DNA of 64,000 nucleotides, taken from the NCBI RefSeq assembly GCF_046844695.1, contig NZ_CP177354.1, positions 5,456,001-5,520,000 on the forward strand, in the 5' to 3' direction. Positions 8,610 to 16,998 of this stretch are shown in pieces. Position 1 is the stretch's first letter, and each line of letters starts with the position of its first letter. The position numbers were made by a program, and so were the translations under genes. This DNA comes from Pokkaliibacter plantistimulans (GTDB lineage Bacteria > Pseudomonadota > Gammaproteobacteria > Pseudomonadales > Balneatricaceae). The notes below the pieces were generated by a model. That model ran no database searches and had not been told where the DNA came from. It saw only the letters and a program-made list of their open reading frames with translations.

Positions 8610-10541
8610 ATGAAGTCAATCACTTTGCACGCCCAGCCTTCCACTGCCCAGCCGCTTTCCCCTCTGAGTGCGCGCCAGCCGCTGCTGGAAGTGCGTGATC
8701 TGGCGGTCAGCTTTCGTATCCATACCGCCGAGGTACCTGCTGTCAAACAGGTATCTTTCACGCTGCTGCCGGGTAAGACACTGGCCCTGGTGGGGGAATC
8801 CGGTTCCGGCAAGTCGGTGACCGCTCAGGCCATCATGGGCATTCTGCCCAGCAATGCGCGGGTTCAGACCGGGCAGATTCTGTATCGCCCGACCGCCGAA
8901 AGCCAGGCCATCGATCTGGCCCAGCTGCCCCGCGACTCCCGTGCGTTTCAGGCAATCCGCAGCAATCAGATCAGCATGATTTTTCAGGAGCCCATGGTCT
9001 CCCTGTCCAACATGCACACCCTGGCCAATCAGATTGGCGAAGCGCTGCGCCTGCATCGCAAGATTTCCCGTAAGGAAACCCGCCAGCGTGTACTGGATAT
9101 GCTGGCGCTGGTGGGATTCCCCAATCCCGCCCAGGCACTGGATCGCTACCCATTTGAGCTGTCGGGTGGTTTGCGCCAGCGGGCGATGATCGCCATGGCG
9201 CTGATCTGTGGCCCCAGCCTGCTGATTGCCGATGAGCCCACCACCGCGCTGGACGTCACCATCCAGACGCAGATTCTCGGCCTGATCAAGCGCCTGCAGC
9301 AAGAACTGGGCATGGCCGTCCTGCTGATCACCCACGATCTCGGCGTAGTGGCCAACATGGCCGACGAGGTAGTGGTGATGTATCACGGCGAAGTCATGGA
9401 AAGTGGCGACATCAAGACCCTGTTCGACCACCCTGAGCACCCTTATCTGCATGCCCTGTTTAAAGCCATCCCGCACTTTGACATGCATCAGGGTGAGCGG
9501 CTGATCAGCCTGCGCGATATCCAGCCAGACCTCTCCACCTTCCAGACCCTGCGCCAGCCATGGCCAGCGGAAGCCCGTCAGGTGGCGCCGCACCTGCAGA
9601 TTCGCGGCGTCAGCAAGCGTTACCAGATCCGACAGCGTCAGGGCTGGTTCCGCTCCCAGCAGCATGATCTGGTGGCCGTCAACAATCTCGATCTTGATAT
9701 TCGCTGCGGCGAATCCTTTGGTCTGGTCGGTGAGTCCGGCTGTGGCAAGACCACGCTCAGTAAAATGATCATGGGTGCCCTGACCCCGGACAGCGGTGAA
9801 GTGCTGTATAACGACCGCGGTACCCAGCGCAACCTGCTGACCATGAGCGCGGAAGAGAAACGCTACTTCCGCCCGAAGATGCAGTTCATCTTTCAGGACC
9901 CTTACAGTGCCCTGAACCCACGCATGACGGTGCTGGACATACTGCGAGAGCCGCTGCATATCCACCGTCTCGGCGATGCCAGGATGCAGCGTCAGCGGGC
10001 CCAGGCGTTAATGAAGCTGGTCGGCCTCGACCCACGCTTCCTGAACCGCTATCCCCACAGTTTCTCCGGCGGCCAGCGTCAGCGTATCGCCATTGCCCGC
10101 GCCCTGGCACTGGAGCCTGACCTGCTGATCTGTGATGAGCCCGTATCAGCGCTGGATGTCTCGGTGCAGGCGCAGATTCTCAATCTGCTCAAGGATCTGC
10201 ATCAGGAACTGGGGATGACCTATATCTTTATCTCCCACAATCTGGCGGTAGTGGATTACATCTGCGAGCGTATCGGCGTGATGTGCCACGGCCAGCTGGT
10301 CGAAGTAGCGCCACGTGAAGTGCTGTTCAGCAATCCGCGCCATCCCTATACCCGAGCCTTGCTGGCGGCAGTGCCCTACGCAGACCTCAACCGCCCGCTG
10401 GATTTCGCCTTGCTGGAAAAACGTTATCAGGATGCCAGTGCCTGGCCTGCCCCCTACACCCTGCGGGACGTGAACGCATCGGCACTGGTAGAAGAAGCAC
10501 CGGAACACTGGGTGCGGCTGCCCACCGGAGGTAGCCTATGA
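8610..10541 (+). CDS. Oligopeptide-type ABC importer, fused double ATPase (YejF-like)
   Basis: A 643-residue protein made of two ABC ATPase domains. The first has Walker A GESGSGKS near residue 62 and signature LSGGLRQR. The second has GESGCGKTT near residue 374 and signature FSGGQRQR, with the Walker B LLICDEP. Each half ends with the extension typical of peptide importers (HPEHPYLHALF, NPRHPYTRALL). This is the layout of E. coli YejF. The start at 8610 is preferred over 8556. It heads a four-gene operon with ATGA overlaps. Confidence 0.92.
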   Translation: MKSITLHAQPSTAQPLSPLSARQPLLEVRDLAVSFRIHTAEVPAVKQVSFTLLPGKTLALVGESGSGKSVTAQAIMGILPSNARVQTGQILYRPTAESQAIDLAQLPRDSRAFQAIRSNQISMIFQEPMVSLSNMHTLANQIGEALRLHRKISRKETRQRVLDMLALVGFPNPAQALDRYPFELSGGLRQRAMIAMALICGPSLLIADEPTTALDVTIQTQILGLIKRLQQELGMAVLLITHDLGVVANMADEVVVMYHGEVMESGDIKTLFDHPEHPYLHALFKAIPHFDMHQGERLISLRDIQPDLSTFQTLRQPWPAEARQVAPHLQIRGVSKRYQIRQRQGWFRSQQHDLVAVNNLDLDIRCGESFGLVGESGCGKTTLSKMIMGALTPDSGEVLYNDRGTQRNLLTMSAEEKRYFRPKMQFIFQDPYSALNPRMTVLDILREPLHIHRLGDARMQRQRAQALMKLVGLDPRFLNRYPHSFSGGQRQRIAIARALALEPDLLICDEPVSALDVSVQAQILNLLKDLHQELGMTYIFISHNLAVVDYICERIGVMCHGQLVEVAPREVLFSNPRHPYTRALLAAVPYADLNRPLDFALLEKRYQDASAWPAPYTLRDVNASALVEEAPEHWVRLPTGGSL

Positions 10542-12628
10542 ATCACTCCCCCTTCACACGCATTTCCCTGACCATGAGCGCGTTGCCCTCTGCTGGCCGT
10601 CATCGCCTCCTCTGCGCTGACCGGCTTGTGCGCCTGCGGCGGTTGCTAAGTGCAGTGTTTGCTGTGCTGGTCACCACGCTGCTGATGCTCAGTGCTCAGA
10701 CCAGCCTTGCCGCCACCGGCGACTTTCAGGAAACACCTTCGCTGCAGGAGGCGGTCAGCAAAGGTGAGCTGCCACCCGTCGCCCAGCGCCTGCCAGACCA
10801 GCCCCTGGTCGTGGCAACGGAAGGGACACCCGGTGGACGCCTGACGACCCTGATGGCCAAGGCCAAAGATACCCGCATCATGACCGTGTTCGGCTACGCC
10901 CGTCTGGTCGGCTACAACAAGGATCTGGAGCTGGTGCCTGATATTCTGCAGAAGGTAGATGTAGAGGAAGGCCGGATTTTCACCCTGCATATGCGCCCGG
11001 GCATGCGCTGGTCAGATGGTGAACCCTTCACCACTGAGGATTTCCGCTTCTGGTGGGAAGATGTGGCCAACAATCAGGATCTCAGCCCCTTCGGCCTGCC
11101 TTCGGTGCTGCTGGTCAAGGGTAAAGGCCCGCAGTTCGAGGTACTGAATCAGTACACCGTGCGCTACAGCTGGGATGAGCCCAATCCCGACTTTCTGCCG
11201 GCACTAGCCGCTCCCAGCCCCACCTACATCTATTTGCCGTTTCACTATCTGAAGAAATTCCACCCGCGCTATCTGTCGGCGGAAAAGATGGAAGCTCTGA
11301 TCAAGAAGAAAAAGAAACGCAACTGGATGGGAGTCTTCCTCAAATATGGCCACCCCTACAAGCAGGACAACCCCGACCTGCCCAGCCTGCAGCCATGGGT
11401 ACTGAGAACCGAAGCACCGGCCGAACGTTTCCTGTTTGTGCGCAACCCCTACTATCACCGGGTCGACAGCCAGGGTCATCAGCTGCCCTATATTGATGAA
11501 GTGATGCTCGATCTTGCCTCCAGCAGCCTGATCCCCGCTAAGACCGGTGCGGGGGAAAGCGATCTGCAGGCCCGCTATCTGCAAATGGACAACTACACCT
11601 TCCTCAAGGAAGCCGAGCACCGCAATAACAACCGCGTGCTGCTGTGGCACAGCGGCACCGGCTCGCAGGTCACGCTGTATCCGAACATGAACTGTCAGGA
11701 TGAGGAATGGCGCAAGCTGCTGCAGAACCGCGACTTCCGCCGCGCCCTGTCGCTGGGTGTCAACCGCCATGAGATCAATCAGGCCATCTACTTTGGCCTG
11801 GGTATCGAGGGCGGCGACAGCCTGCTGCCTGACTCGCCGCTGTACCGGGCACGTTATCGCAACGCCTGGGCAGAGTACGACCCGGCACAGGCCAATCGTC
11901 TGCTCGATGGCCTTGGGCTGACGCACCGTGACAGCCGTAATCTGCGTTTACTGCCTGACGGCCGGCCGATGGAGCTGATCGTCCACACCACCGGTGAATT
12001 CACCGAAGAGACGGACGTGCTGGCACTGATCAAGGACACCTGGCAGCAGCTCGGTATCCTGATCCACGCCCGCCCTTCCGAGCGCGAAGTGTTCCGTAAC
12101 CGGGTGTTTTCCGGCGAAGCCTGCATGTCCGTGTTCACCGGCCTGCCCAACGCCCTCGCTCATGCTGACATGAGCCCGGCGCAGTTTGCGCCGACAGCAC
12201 AGGACCAGCTGCAGTGGCCCAACTGGGGCAAGTACTACGAAACCAGTGGCGGCGGCGAGCCGCCCCGTCTGGCCAGTGCCCAGCAACTGCTTGATCTGTT
12301 CCGCCAGTGGCGCCACACCGACGACGCCAGCGAACAAATGCAGATCTGGCAGGAGATGCAGCAGATCTATTCCAACGAAGTGTTCAGCATCGGTACCGTG
12401 GCAGGCATCCTGCAACCCGTGGTGGTCAACCGTCACCTGCATAATGTGCCTGAGCACGGCTACTTCAACTGGGACCCACAAGCCTTCTTTGGCGTCTACC
12501 GCATGGATCAGTTCTGGCTCGACCCGGATACTCCCGCCGTCGTCCCCGCCAGCACCGATCAGAACAGCAGCGCCGACAACAGTGACAGTAAGGCTGGAAA
12601 ACCCGCCAGCAGCGAAGGAGAGCCATGA
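10538..12628 (+). CDS. ABC transporter extracellular solute-binding protein, family 5 (YejA-like)
   Basis: A 696-residue periplasmic binding protein of the peptide/nickel family. Typical family features include SLGVNRHEINQAIYFG and the opening strand region around DQPLVVATEGTPGGRL. The hydrophobic signal core lies unusually far in (near residues 38-58), so translation may really begin at the internal ATG at 10574. The C-terminal tail is low-complexity and polar. The start overlaps the ATPase stop (ATGA), indicating coupling. It should bind an oligopeptide or similar ligand for the permease pair encoded downstream. Confidence 0.88.
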   Translation: MNHSPFTRISLTMSALPSAGRHRLLCADRLVRLRRLLSAVFAVLVTTLLMLSAQTSLAATGDFQETPSLQEAVSKGELPPVAQRLPDQPLVVATEGTPGGRLTTLMAKAKDTRIMTVFGYARLVGYNKDLELVPDILQKVDVEEGRIFTLHMRPGMRWSDGEPFTTEDFRFWWEDVANNQDLSPFGLPSVLLVKGKGPQFEVLNQYTVRYSWDEPNPDFLPALAAPSPTYIYLPFHYLKKFHPRYLSAEKMEALIKKKKKRNWMGVFLKYGHPYKQDNPDLPSLQPWVLRTEAPAERFLFVRNPYYHRVDSQGHQLPYIDEVMLDLASSSLIPAKTGAGESDLQARYLQMDNYTFLKEAEHRNNNRVLLWHSGTGSQVTLYPNMNCQDEEWRKLLQNRDFRRALSLGVNRHEINQAIYFGLGIEGGDSLLPDSPLYRARYRNAWAEYDPAQANRLLDGLGLTHRDSRNLRLLPDGRPMELIVHTTGEFTEETDVLALIKDTWQQLGILIHARPSEREVFRNRVFSGEACMSVFTGLPNALAHADMSPAQFAPTAQDQLQWPNWGKYYETSGGGEPPRLASAQQLLDLFRQWRHTDDASEQMQIWQEMQQIYSNEVFSIGTVAGILQPVVVNRHLHNVPEHGYFNWDPQAFFGVYRMDQFWLDPDTPAVVPASTDQNSSADNSDSKAGKPASSEGEP

Positions 12629-13626
12629 TGTTGCAGTACATTCTCCGTCGCCTGCTGATCATGATCCCCACACTGGTGGTGATCAGCATGCTGGTATTCA
12701 CCATTATCAAACTGCCGCCGGGCGACTATCTGGACAGCTATATCGCCGAGCTGCAGAGCCAGGGTGAAACCGTCGATCCGAAGAAGATTGAATTCATGCG
12801 CCAGCAGTACGGCTTGGATCAACCGGCCTGGCAGCAGTATTTCACCTGGGCCAGCGGCATGCTGCAGGGTGACTTTGGCTATTCGTTCGAGTACGACCTG
12901 CCAGTCACCGAAGTCATGGGCGATCGCGTCACCCTGACCATCATGGTGTCGCTGTTCACTGTCATCTTTACCTGGCTACTGGCCTTCCCCATCGCCCTCT
13001 ATTCGGCCACCCATCAGTATTCATGGGGGGATTACGGCCTGACCTTTGTCGGCTTTATCGGCCTGGCCACGCCCAACTTCCTGCTGGCGCTGGTCATGCT
13101 GTATATGGCCAATGTCCACTTTGGCACCAGCATTGGTGGCCTGATGGACCCCCGCTATCTGGATCAGCCGTGGAACTGGGACAAGTTCGTCTCGGTGCTG
13201 GAGCACCTGTGGATACCGGTGGTGGTGATCGGCACCTCCGGCACCGCCGGGATGATCCGCCGTCTGCGCGCCAACCTGCTGGATGAGCTGCACAAACCCT
13301 ACGTGGTGACCGCTCAGGCCAAGGGCGTGCCACCGCTGAAGCGGCTGCTCAAGTATCCGCTGCGGGTGGCCCTGAACTTCTTTATTGCGGACATCGGCAG
13401 CCTGCTGCCCAGCCTGATCTCCGGTGCGGAAATCGTTGCGGTCGTGTTATCGCTACCGACCACCGGCCCGATTCTGATCAGCGCCTTGCAAAGCCAGGAC
13501 ATGTATCTGGCCGGTTCCTTCCTGATGTTTCTGGCCATGCTGACCATCGTTGGCGTACTGATCAGCGATCTGCTGCTGGCCTGGCTTGATCCCCGAATCC
13601 GTCTGACCGGAGGCGCACAGAAATGA
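12625..13626 (+). CDS. ABC transporter permease (YejB/DppB-like)
   Basis: A 333-residue inner-membrane permease with about six helices. The N-terminal MLQYILRRLLIMIPTLVVIS is characteristic of the DppB/YejB side of peptide importers, and the coupling (EAA-type) region is visible around the stretch beginning KPYVVTAQAKGVP. The start overlaps the previous stop codon by four bases (ATGA) and the stop is overlapped in the same way by the next permease gene. It forms the channel with the following subunit. Confidence 0.92.
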   Translation: MMLQYILRRLLIMIPTLVVISMLVFTIIKLPPGDYLDSYIAELQSQGETVDPKKIEFMRQQYGLDQPAWQQYFTWASGMLQGDFGYSFEYDLPVTEVMGDRVTLTIMVSLFTVIFTWLLAFPIALYSATHQYSWGDYGLTFVGFIGLATPNFLLALVMLYMANVHFGTSIGGLMDPRYLDQPWNWDKFVSVLEHLWIPVVVIGTSGTAGMIRRLRANLLDELHKPYVVTAQAKGVPPLKRLLKYPLRVALNFFIADIGSLLPSLISGAEIVAVVLSLPTTGPILISALQSQDMYLAGSFLMFLAMLTIVGVLISDLLLAWLDPRIRLTGGAQK

Positions 13627-14798
13627 GTAACGGTCAGCCCAACAGTGCGGCAGCCCCCCATTACGTCAACCCGGCAGCGTTCAACCCGCACAGCATCGAG
13701 CAGCTGAGCGAGGATCAGGAACGCTACTTCCTCGCCTCCCAGTGGCAGCTGATGTACTGGAAATTCCGGCGCCATCGTCTGGCCGTTATCTCCGGGCTGT
13801 TTCTGGTGCTGCTGTACGCCTCCACGCTGATTGCCGAGTTCCTCGCGCCTTACGGTCTCGACAGTCGTGATTCAGACCATATCTATTCACCGCCACAGAG
13901 TGTGCACTTCTTCCATGAAGGCCAGTGGCAGGGGCCGTTCGTCTATGGCTGGGGCTACACCCTGAATATGGACAAGCTGCTGCGCGAATATAAAGAAGAC
14001 CGCAGTCAGCGTTATCCCATTGAATTTTTCTGTGATGGCGACCCCTATTATTTGCTGGGTATGGTCTACAGCCGCACCCACCTGTTCTGTGCCGCTGACA
14101 ACAAGCCGCTGTATCTGCTGGGTACCGACCGCCTTGGCCGCGACATGCTGTCACGCATCATCTACGGCGCGCGCATCTCCCTCACTATCGGCCTGATCGG
14201 TATCGCCCTGAGCTTCACTCTCGGCCTGCTGCTGGGCGGTCTGGCGGGATATTACGGCGGCTGGATCGATGCCACGGTACAGCGCCTGATCGAAGTCATC
14301 CGCTCCTTCCCGGAGCTGCCGCTGTGGATGGCCCTGTCGGCAATACTGCCAGTGACCTGGAGCCCGCTGTGGGTGTTCTTCGGCATCACCCTGATCCTGG
14401 CGCTGCTGGACTGGACAGGCCTGGCCCGGGCGGTGCGCTCGAAGATCATGGCGCTGCGCGAGGAGGACTATTGCAGTGCGGCCATCCTGATGGGAGCCAA
14501 ACCCGCGCGCATTGTGCGTCGCCACCTGCTGCCCGGTTTCGCCAGCCACCTGATTGCCTCTGCAAGTCTGTCGATTCCGTCAATGATTCTGGGGGAAACC
14601 GCTCTCAGCTTCCTTGGCCTTGGCCTGCGTCCTCCCATCACCAGCTGGGGAGTGCTACTGAATGAGGCCCAGAACATCAACGTGGTGGCCATCTATCCCT
14701 GGCTGATGCTGCCGGTACTGCCGGTGATTCTGGTGATCCTTGCCTTCAACTTCCTCGGTGATGGTCTGCGCGACGCTGCTGACCCCTACAAACACTGA
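13623..14798 (+). CDS. ABC transporter permease (YejE/DppC-like)
   Basis: A 391-residue permease. It has an N-terminal cytoplasmic segment, one helix near residues 57-77, then a periplasmic region of about 80 residues before the core helices; this long insert is typical of YejE rather than DppC. The motif LLGTDRLGRDMLSRIIYGAR is present, as is the EAA-type loop around REEDYCSAAILMGA. The gene completes the F-A-B-E operon; in E. coli the order is A-B-E-F. A hairpin follows at 14811. Confidence 0.92.
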   Translation: MSNGQPNSAAAPHYVNPAAFNPHSIEQLSEDQERYFLASQWQLMYWKFRRHRLAVISGLFLVLLYASTLIAEFLAPYGLDSRDSDHIYSPPQSVHFFHEGQWQGPFVYGWGYTLNMDKLLREYKEDRSQRYPIEFFCDGDPYYLLGMVYSRTHLFCAADNKPLYLLGTDRLGRDMLSRIIYGARISLTIGLIGIALSFTLGLLLGGLAGYYGGWIDATVQRLIEVIRSFPELPLWMALSAILPVTWSPLWVFFGITLILALLDWTGLARAVRSKIMALREEDYCSAAILMGAKPARIVRRHLLPGFASHLIASASLSIPSMILGETALSFLGLGLRPPITSWGVLLNEAQNINVVAIYPWLMLPVLPVILVILAFNFLGDGLRDAADPYKH

Positions 14799-14810
14799 CC
14801 CCTCCACGGC

Positions 14811-14837
14811 TGGCACAGTACCCGCGGTACTGTGCCA
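14811..14837 (+). terminator. Perfect 12-bp hairpin after the yej-like operon
   Basis: TGGCACAGTACC (14811-14822) pairs perfectly with GGTACTGTGCCA (14826-14837) over a 3-base loop, 13 bases after the stop codon. There is no T-tract, so it may work as a transcript end-stabiliser or a factor-dependent stop rather than a classical intrinsic terminator. The rest of the gap up to 15037 holds no recognisable gene. Confidence 0.6.
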
Positions 14838-15037
14838 GTGCAGCTTTGGCTATAACCATATTCAGCAGGATTGTTTCCCAGCCGGGCCGCTAACCGGCTA
14901 AAATCCGCCCCGCCGCGCCAGCCGCAATCCCTTGATATAGATAGGCTTTGCCCGGCGCGTCAACAACCTGCTAGCAAGCCGTCCGACAGAGGCGGCCCCC
15001 CATATCGTCAACCTGCTCTGAATTCTGGAATACCTGC

Positions 15038-15829
15038 ATGAAGAAGTTATTTTTGCTTGCCTGCCTGCTGTTCAGCACGCTGCTGTCCCAGGCTTATGCG
15101 GCCTCCACCCTTGATGACATCGTTCAGCGCGGCGAGCTGCGTATCGGTGTCGATGCGGGCTATGTGCCCTTCGCCATGCAGAACAAAAATGGCGACATCG
15201 TTGGTTTTGACATTGATCTGGCCCGCACCATGGCCAAAGCCATGGGCGTCAGGCTGACCGTCGTCAACACCGCCTGGGATGGCATCATCCCTGCCCTGCT
15301 GACCAACAAAATCGACCTGATCATGGATGGCATGACCATCACCAGCGAGCGCAACCTGCAGGTCAACTTCACCCAACCCTATATGGTGATTGGCCAGAGC
15401 CTGCTGCTACGTCCTGATCTGGCGGACAAGATCCACTCCTACAAGGATCTCAATGACGGCAAATACAAGATTGCGACCAAGCTGGGTGCCACCTCGGAAT
15501 ATGCTGCCAAGCGTTACCTGCCCAACGCCGAGCTGCGCCTGTTCGATACCGAAGCCGAAGCAGTGCTGGAAGTGATCAATGGCAACGCCGATGCCTTTGT
15601 CTACGATCTGCCTTACAACGCCATCTATGTTCAGCAGAACAAGGGCAAGCTCGTGCATCTGGATCAGCCCTTCACCTACGAGCCACTGGGTATTGCCCTG
15701 CGTCGTGGTGATGTGGATACCCTTAACTTCCTCGACAACTTCCTGTCGCAGATCAAGGGTGACGGCAGCTTTGACCGTCTGTACCAGAAATGGTTTGAAA
15801 GCGATTCCTGGCTGAAACAGGTGCAATAA
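15038..15829 (+). CDS. Amino-acid-type ABC substrate-binding protein (SBP family 3)
   Basis: A 263-residue periplasmic protein with a signal peptide (MKKLFLLACLLFSTLLSQAYA, 21 residues, written here in two parts: MKKLFLLACLLF and STLLSQAYA). The mature start follows the family pattern: ELRIGVDAGYVPFAMQNKNG and DIVGFDIDLARTMAKAMG. These are the lobe I signatures of GlnH/HisJ-like proteins. No permease or ATPase gene lies beside it, so it is an orphan that must borrow a membrane partner from elsewhere or act in signalling. A terminator follows at 15850. Confidence 0.9.
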   Translation: MKKLFLLACLLFSTLLSQAYAASTLDDIVQRGELRIGVDAGYVPFAMQNKNGDIVGFDIDLARTMAKAMGVRLTVVNTAWDGIIPALLTNKIDLIMDGMTITSERNLQVNFTQPYMVIGQSLLLRPDLADKIHSYKDLNDGKYKIATKLGATSEYAAKRYLPNAELRLFDTEAEAVLEVINGNADAFVYDLPYNAIYVQQNKGKLVHLDQPFTYEPLGIALRRGDVDTLNFLDNFLSQIKGDGSFDRLYQKWFESDSWLKQVQ

Positions 15830-15849
15830 TCCCCCGTTCCCCATTCAGG

Positions 15850-15877
15850 CGGAGAACACCACCCTGTTCTCCGTTTT
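15850..15877 (+). terminator. Intrinsic terminator after the binding-protein gene
   Basis: CGGAGAACA (15850-15858) pairs with TGTTCTCCG (15865-15873) over a 6-base loop and is followed by TTTT. It lies 21 bases after the stop codon at 15829. Confidence 0.8.
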
Positions 15878-15982
15878 GCCCTCTTCTGACATCAAGGCGA
15901 CAAGACAACAGCACTCAGCCCGCTGGACATTTACGCCTGCACCACCACACTGAAGCCTCCCCTCTATTGGCAGGAGCGCACA

Positions 15983-16237
15983 GTGAGCAAGATCAGTTTT
16001 TCCAGAGAAGAACAGGATGTGCTGGTACAGAAAATCAAACTGTACTTTCGTGAGGAGCTGAACCAGGACATCGGACAGTTCGATGCCCAGTTTTTACTGA
16101 CGTTCTTTGCCGAAGAGATCGGCCCGTTCTTTTATAACCGCGGCTTGTATGATGCGCAGGTGCTGATTGCCGAGCGTATGGACAGCATTACCGATGCCCT
16201 CTATGAGCTAGAAAAGCCCACCAGTGGTGGACGCTGA
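15983..16237 (+). CDS. DUF2164 family small protein
   Basis: An 84-residue acidic protein starting at a GTG with CAGGAG seven bases upstream. The pattern ISFSREEQDVLVQKIKLYF followed by GQFDAQFLLTFFAEEIGP and FYNRGLYDAQ is that of DUF2164, a widespread small cytoplasmic family without known function. It has no membrane segment. It is convergent with the TauE-like gene, only nine bases separating the ends. Confidence 0.8.
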   Translation: MSKISFSREEQDVLVQKIKLYFREELNQDIGQFDAQFLLTFFAEEIGPFFYNRGLYDAQVLIAERMDSITDALYELEKPTSGGR

Positions 16238-16246
16238 ACAGCCCCG

Positions 16247-16996
16247 TCAGCGCAGGGCGCTGATCATCAGGCTGAAGCCCGTCAGCATCAGCAGAATAAA
16301 CGCCATGCGTCGCAGCATCAGCTCCGGCACCGGCAAACGGTAGCGCCGCCCCAGTACGGTCGCGACAAACACCACCGGCATCCCCACCAGACTCAGGATC
16401 AGGGTCTGGCTGTCCAGCTGCTGCACCCCAGAGGCCATGGCAATACGGGCAATGGCCGTGCTGATAAACAGCGCCTGCAACGTGGCACGGATGGCCTCCA
16501 GCGGTTGCGGCTGGCGGTACATGATATAGGCCACCGGCGGGCCGAAGGTGGCAAACAGACCCCCCATCACCCCGGCCAGCATCCCGGACAGGGAAAACGC
16601 CCAGCCTTCCGACGGCGTCTGCCGGGGCTCCGGTTTCAGCATCATCAGTGCGCTGCACAGAATGATGATCAGCCCCAGCAGCCCCTCCAGCAGCCGTGCC
16701 TGAGCCTGCCCCAGATGGGACAGACCCCAGATGCCCAGCGCCATGGTCGGCACCGCCGCGAGGAACATACGGGCCAGCCAGCCGCGCTGGATCTTCGCCC
16801 CGTGCCCCCACAGCGCTATGACACTGTTGAACAGACTGAGAAAGCTGACGACAAAGGCCGCCATGGCAATAGGTGCCAGACCCAACAGCGTCATCCCGCC
16901 GATCACGATGAGGCCGAAGGCAAACCCGGTCAGGGTTTGCATATAGCTGCCCAGGGCAATGATCAGCAGGGTCAGAAGACTGTCGGTCAGGCCCAT
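16247..16996 (-). CDS. TauE/SafE family membrane permease
   Basis: A 249-residue protein with about eight hydrophobic segments and the typical internal repeat of the TauE/SafE family (LGSYMQTLTGFAFGLIVIGG near the N-terminus and GMLAGVMGGLFATFGPPVAY in the second half). Members export or import sulfonates, sulfite or other small organic anions. Here it starts two bases after the GH31 stop and is the last gene of the sugar-acid operon. It might move an acid end-product such as glycolate, or the transported sugar acid itself; that is inferred from context only. Confidence 0.85.
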   Translation of the reverse strand: MGLTDSLLTLLIIALGSYMQTLTGFAFGLIVIGGMTLLGLAPIAMAAFVVSFLSLFNSVIALWGHGAKIQRGWLARMFLAAVPTMALGIWGLSHLGQAQARLLEGLLGLIIILCSALMMLKPEPRQTPSEGWAFSLSGMLAGVMGGLFATFGPPVAYIMYRQPQPLEAIRATLQALFISTAIARIAMASGVQQLDSQTLILSLVGMPVVFVATVLGRRYRLPVPELMLRRMAFILLMLTGFSLMISALR

Positions 16997-16998
16997 GC

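Noticed and set aside
8616..9965. A 449-codon minus-strand frame opposite the ABC ATPase
   Set aside because: It is a shadow of the plus-strand ATPase, whose Walker and signature motifs are intact.
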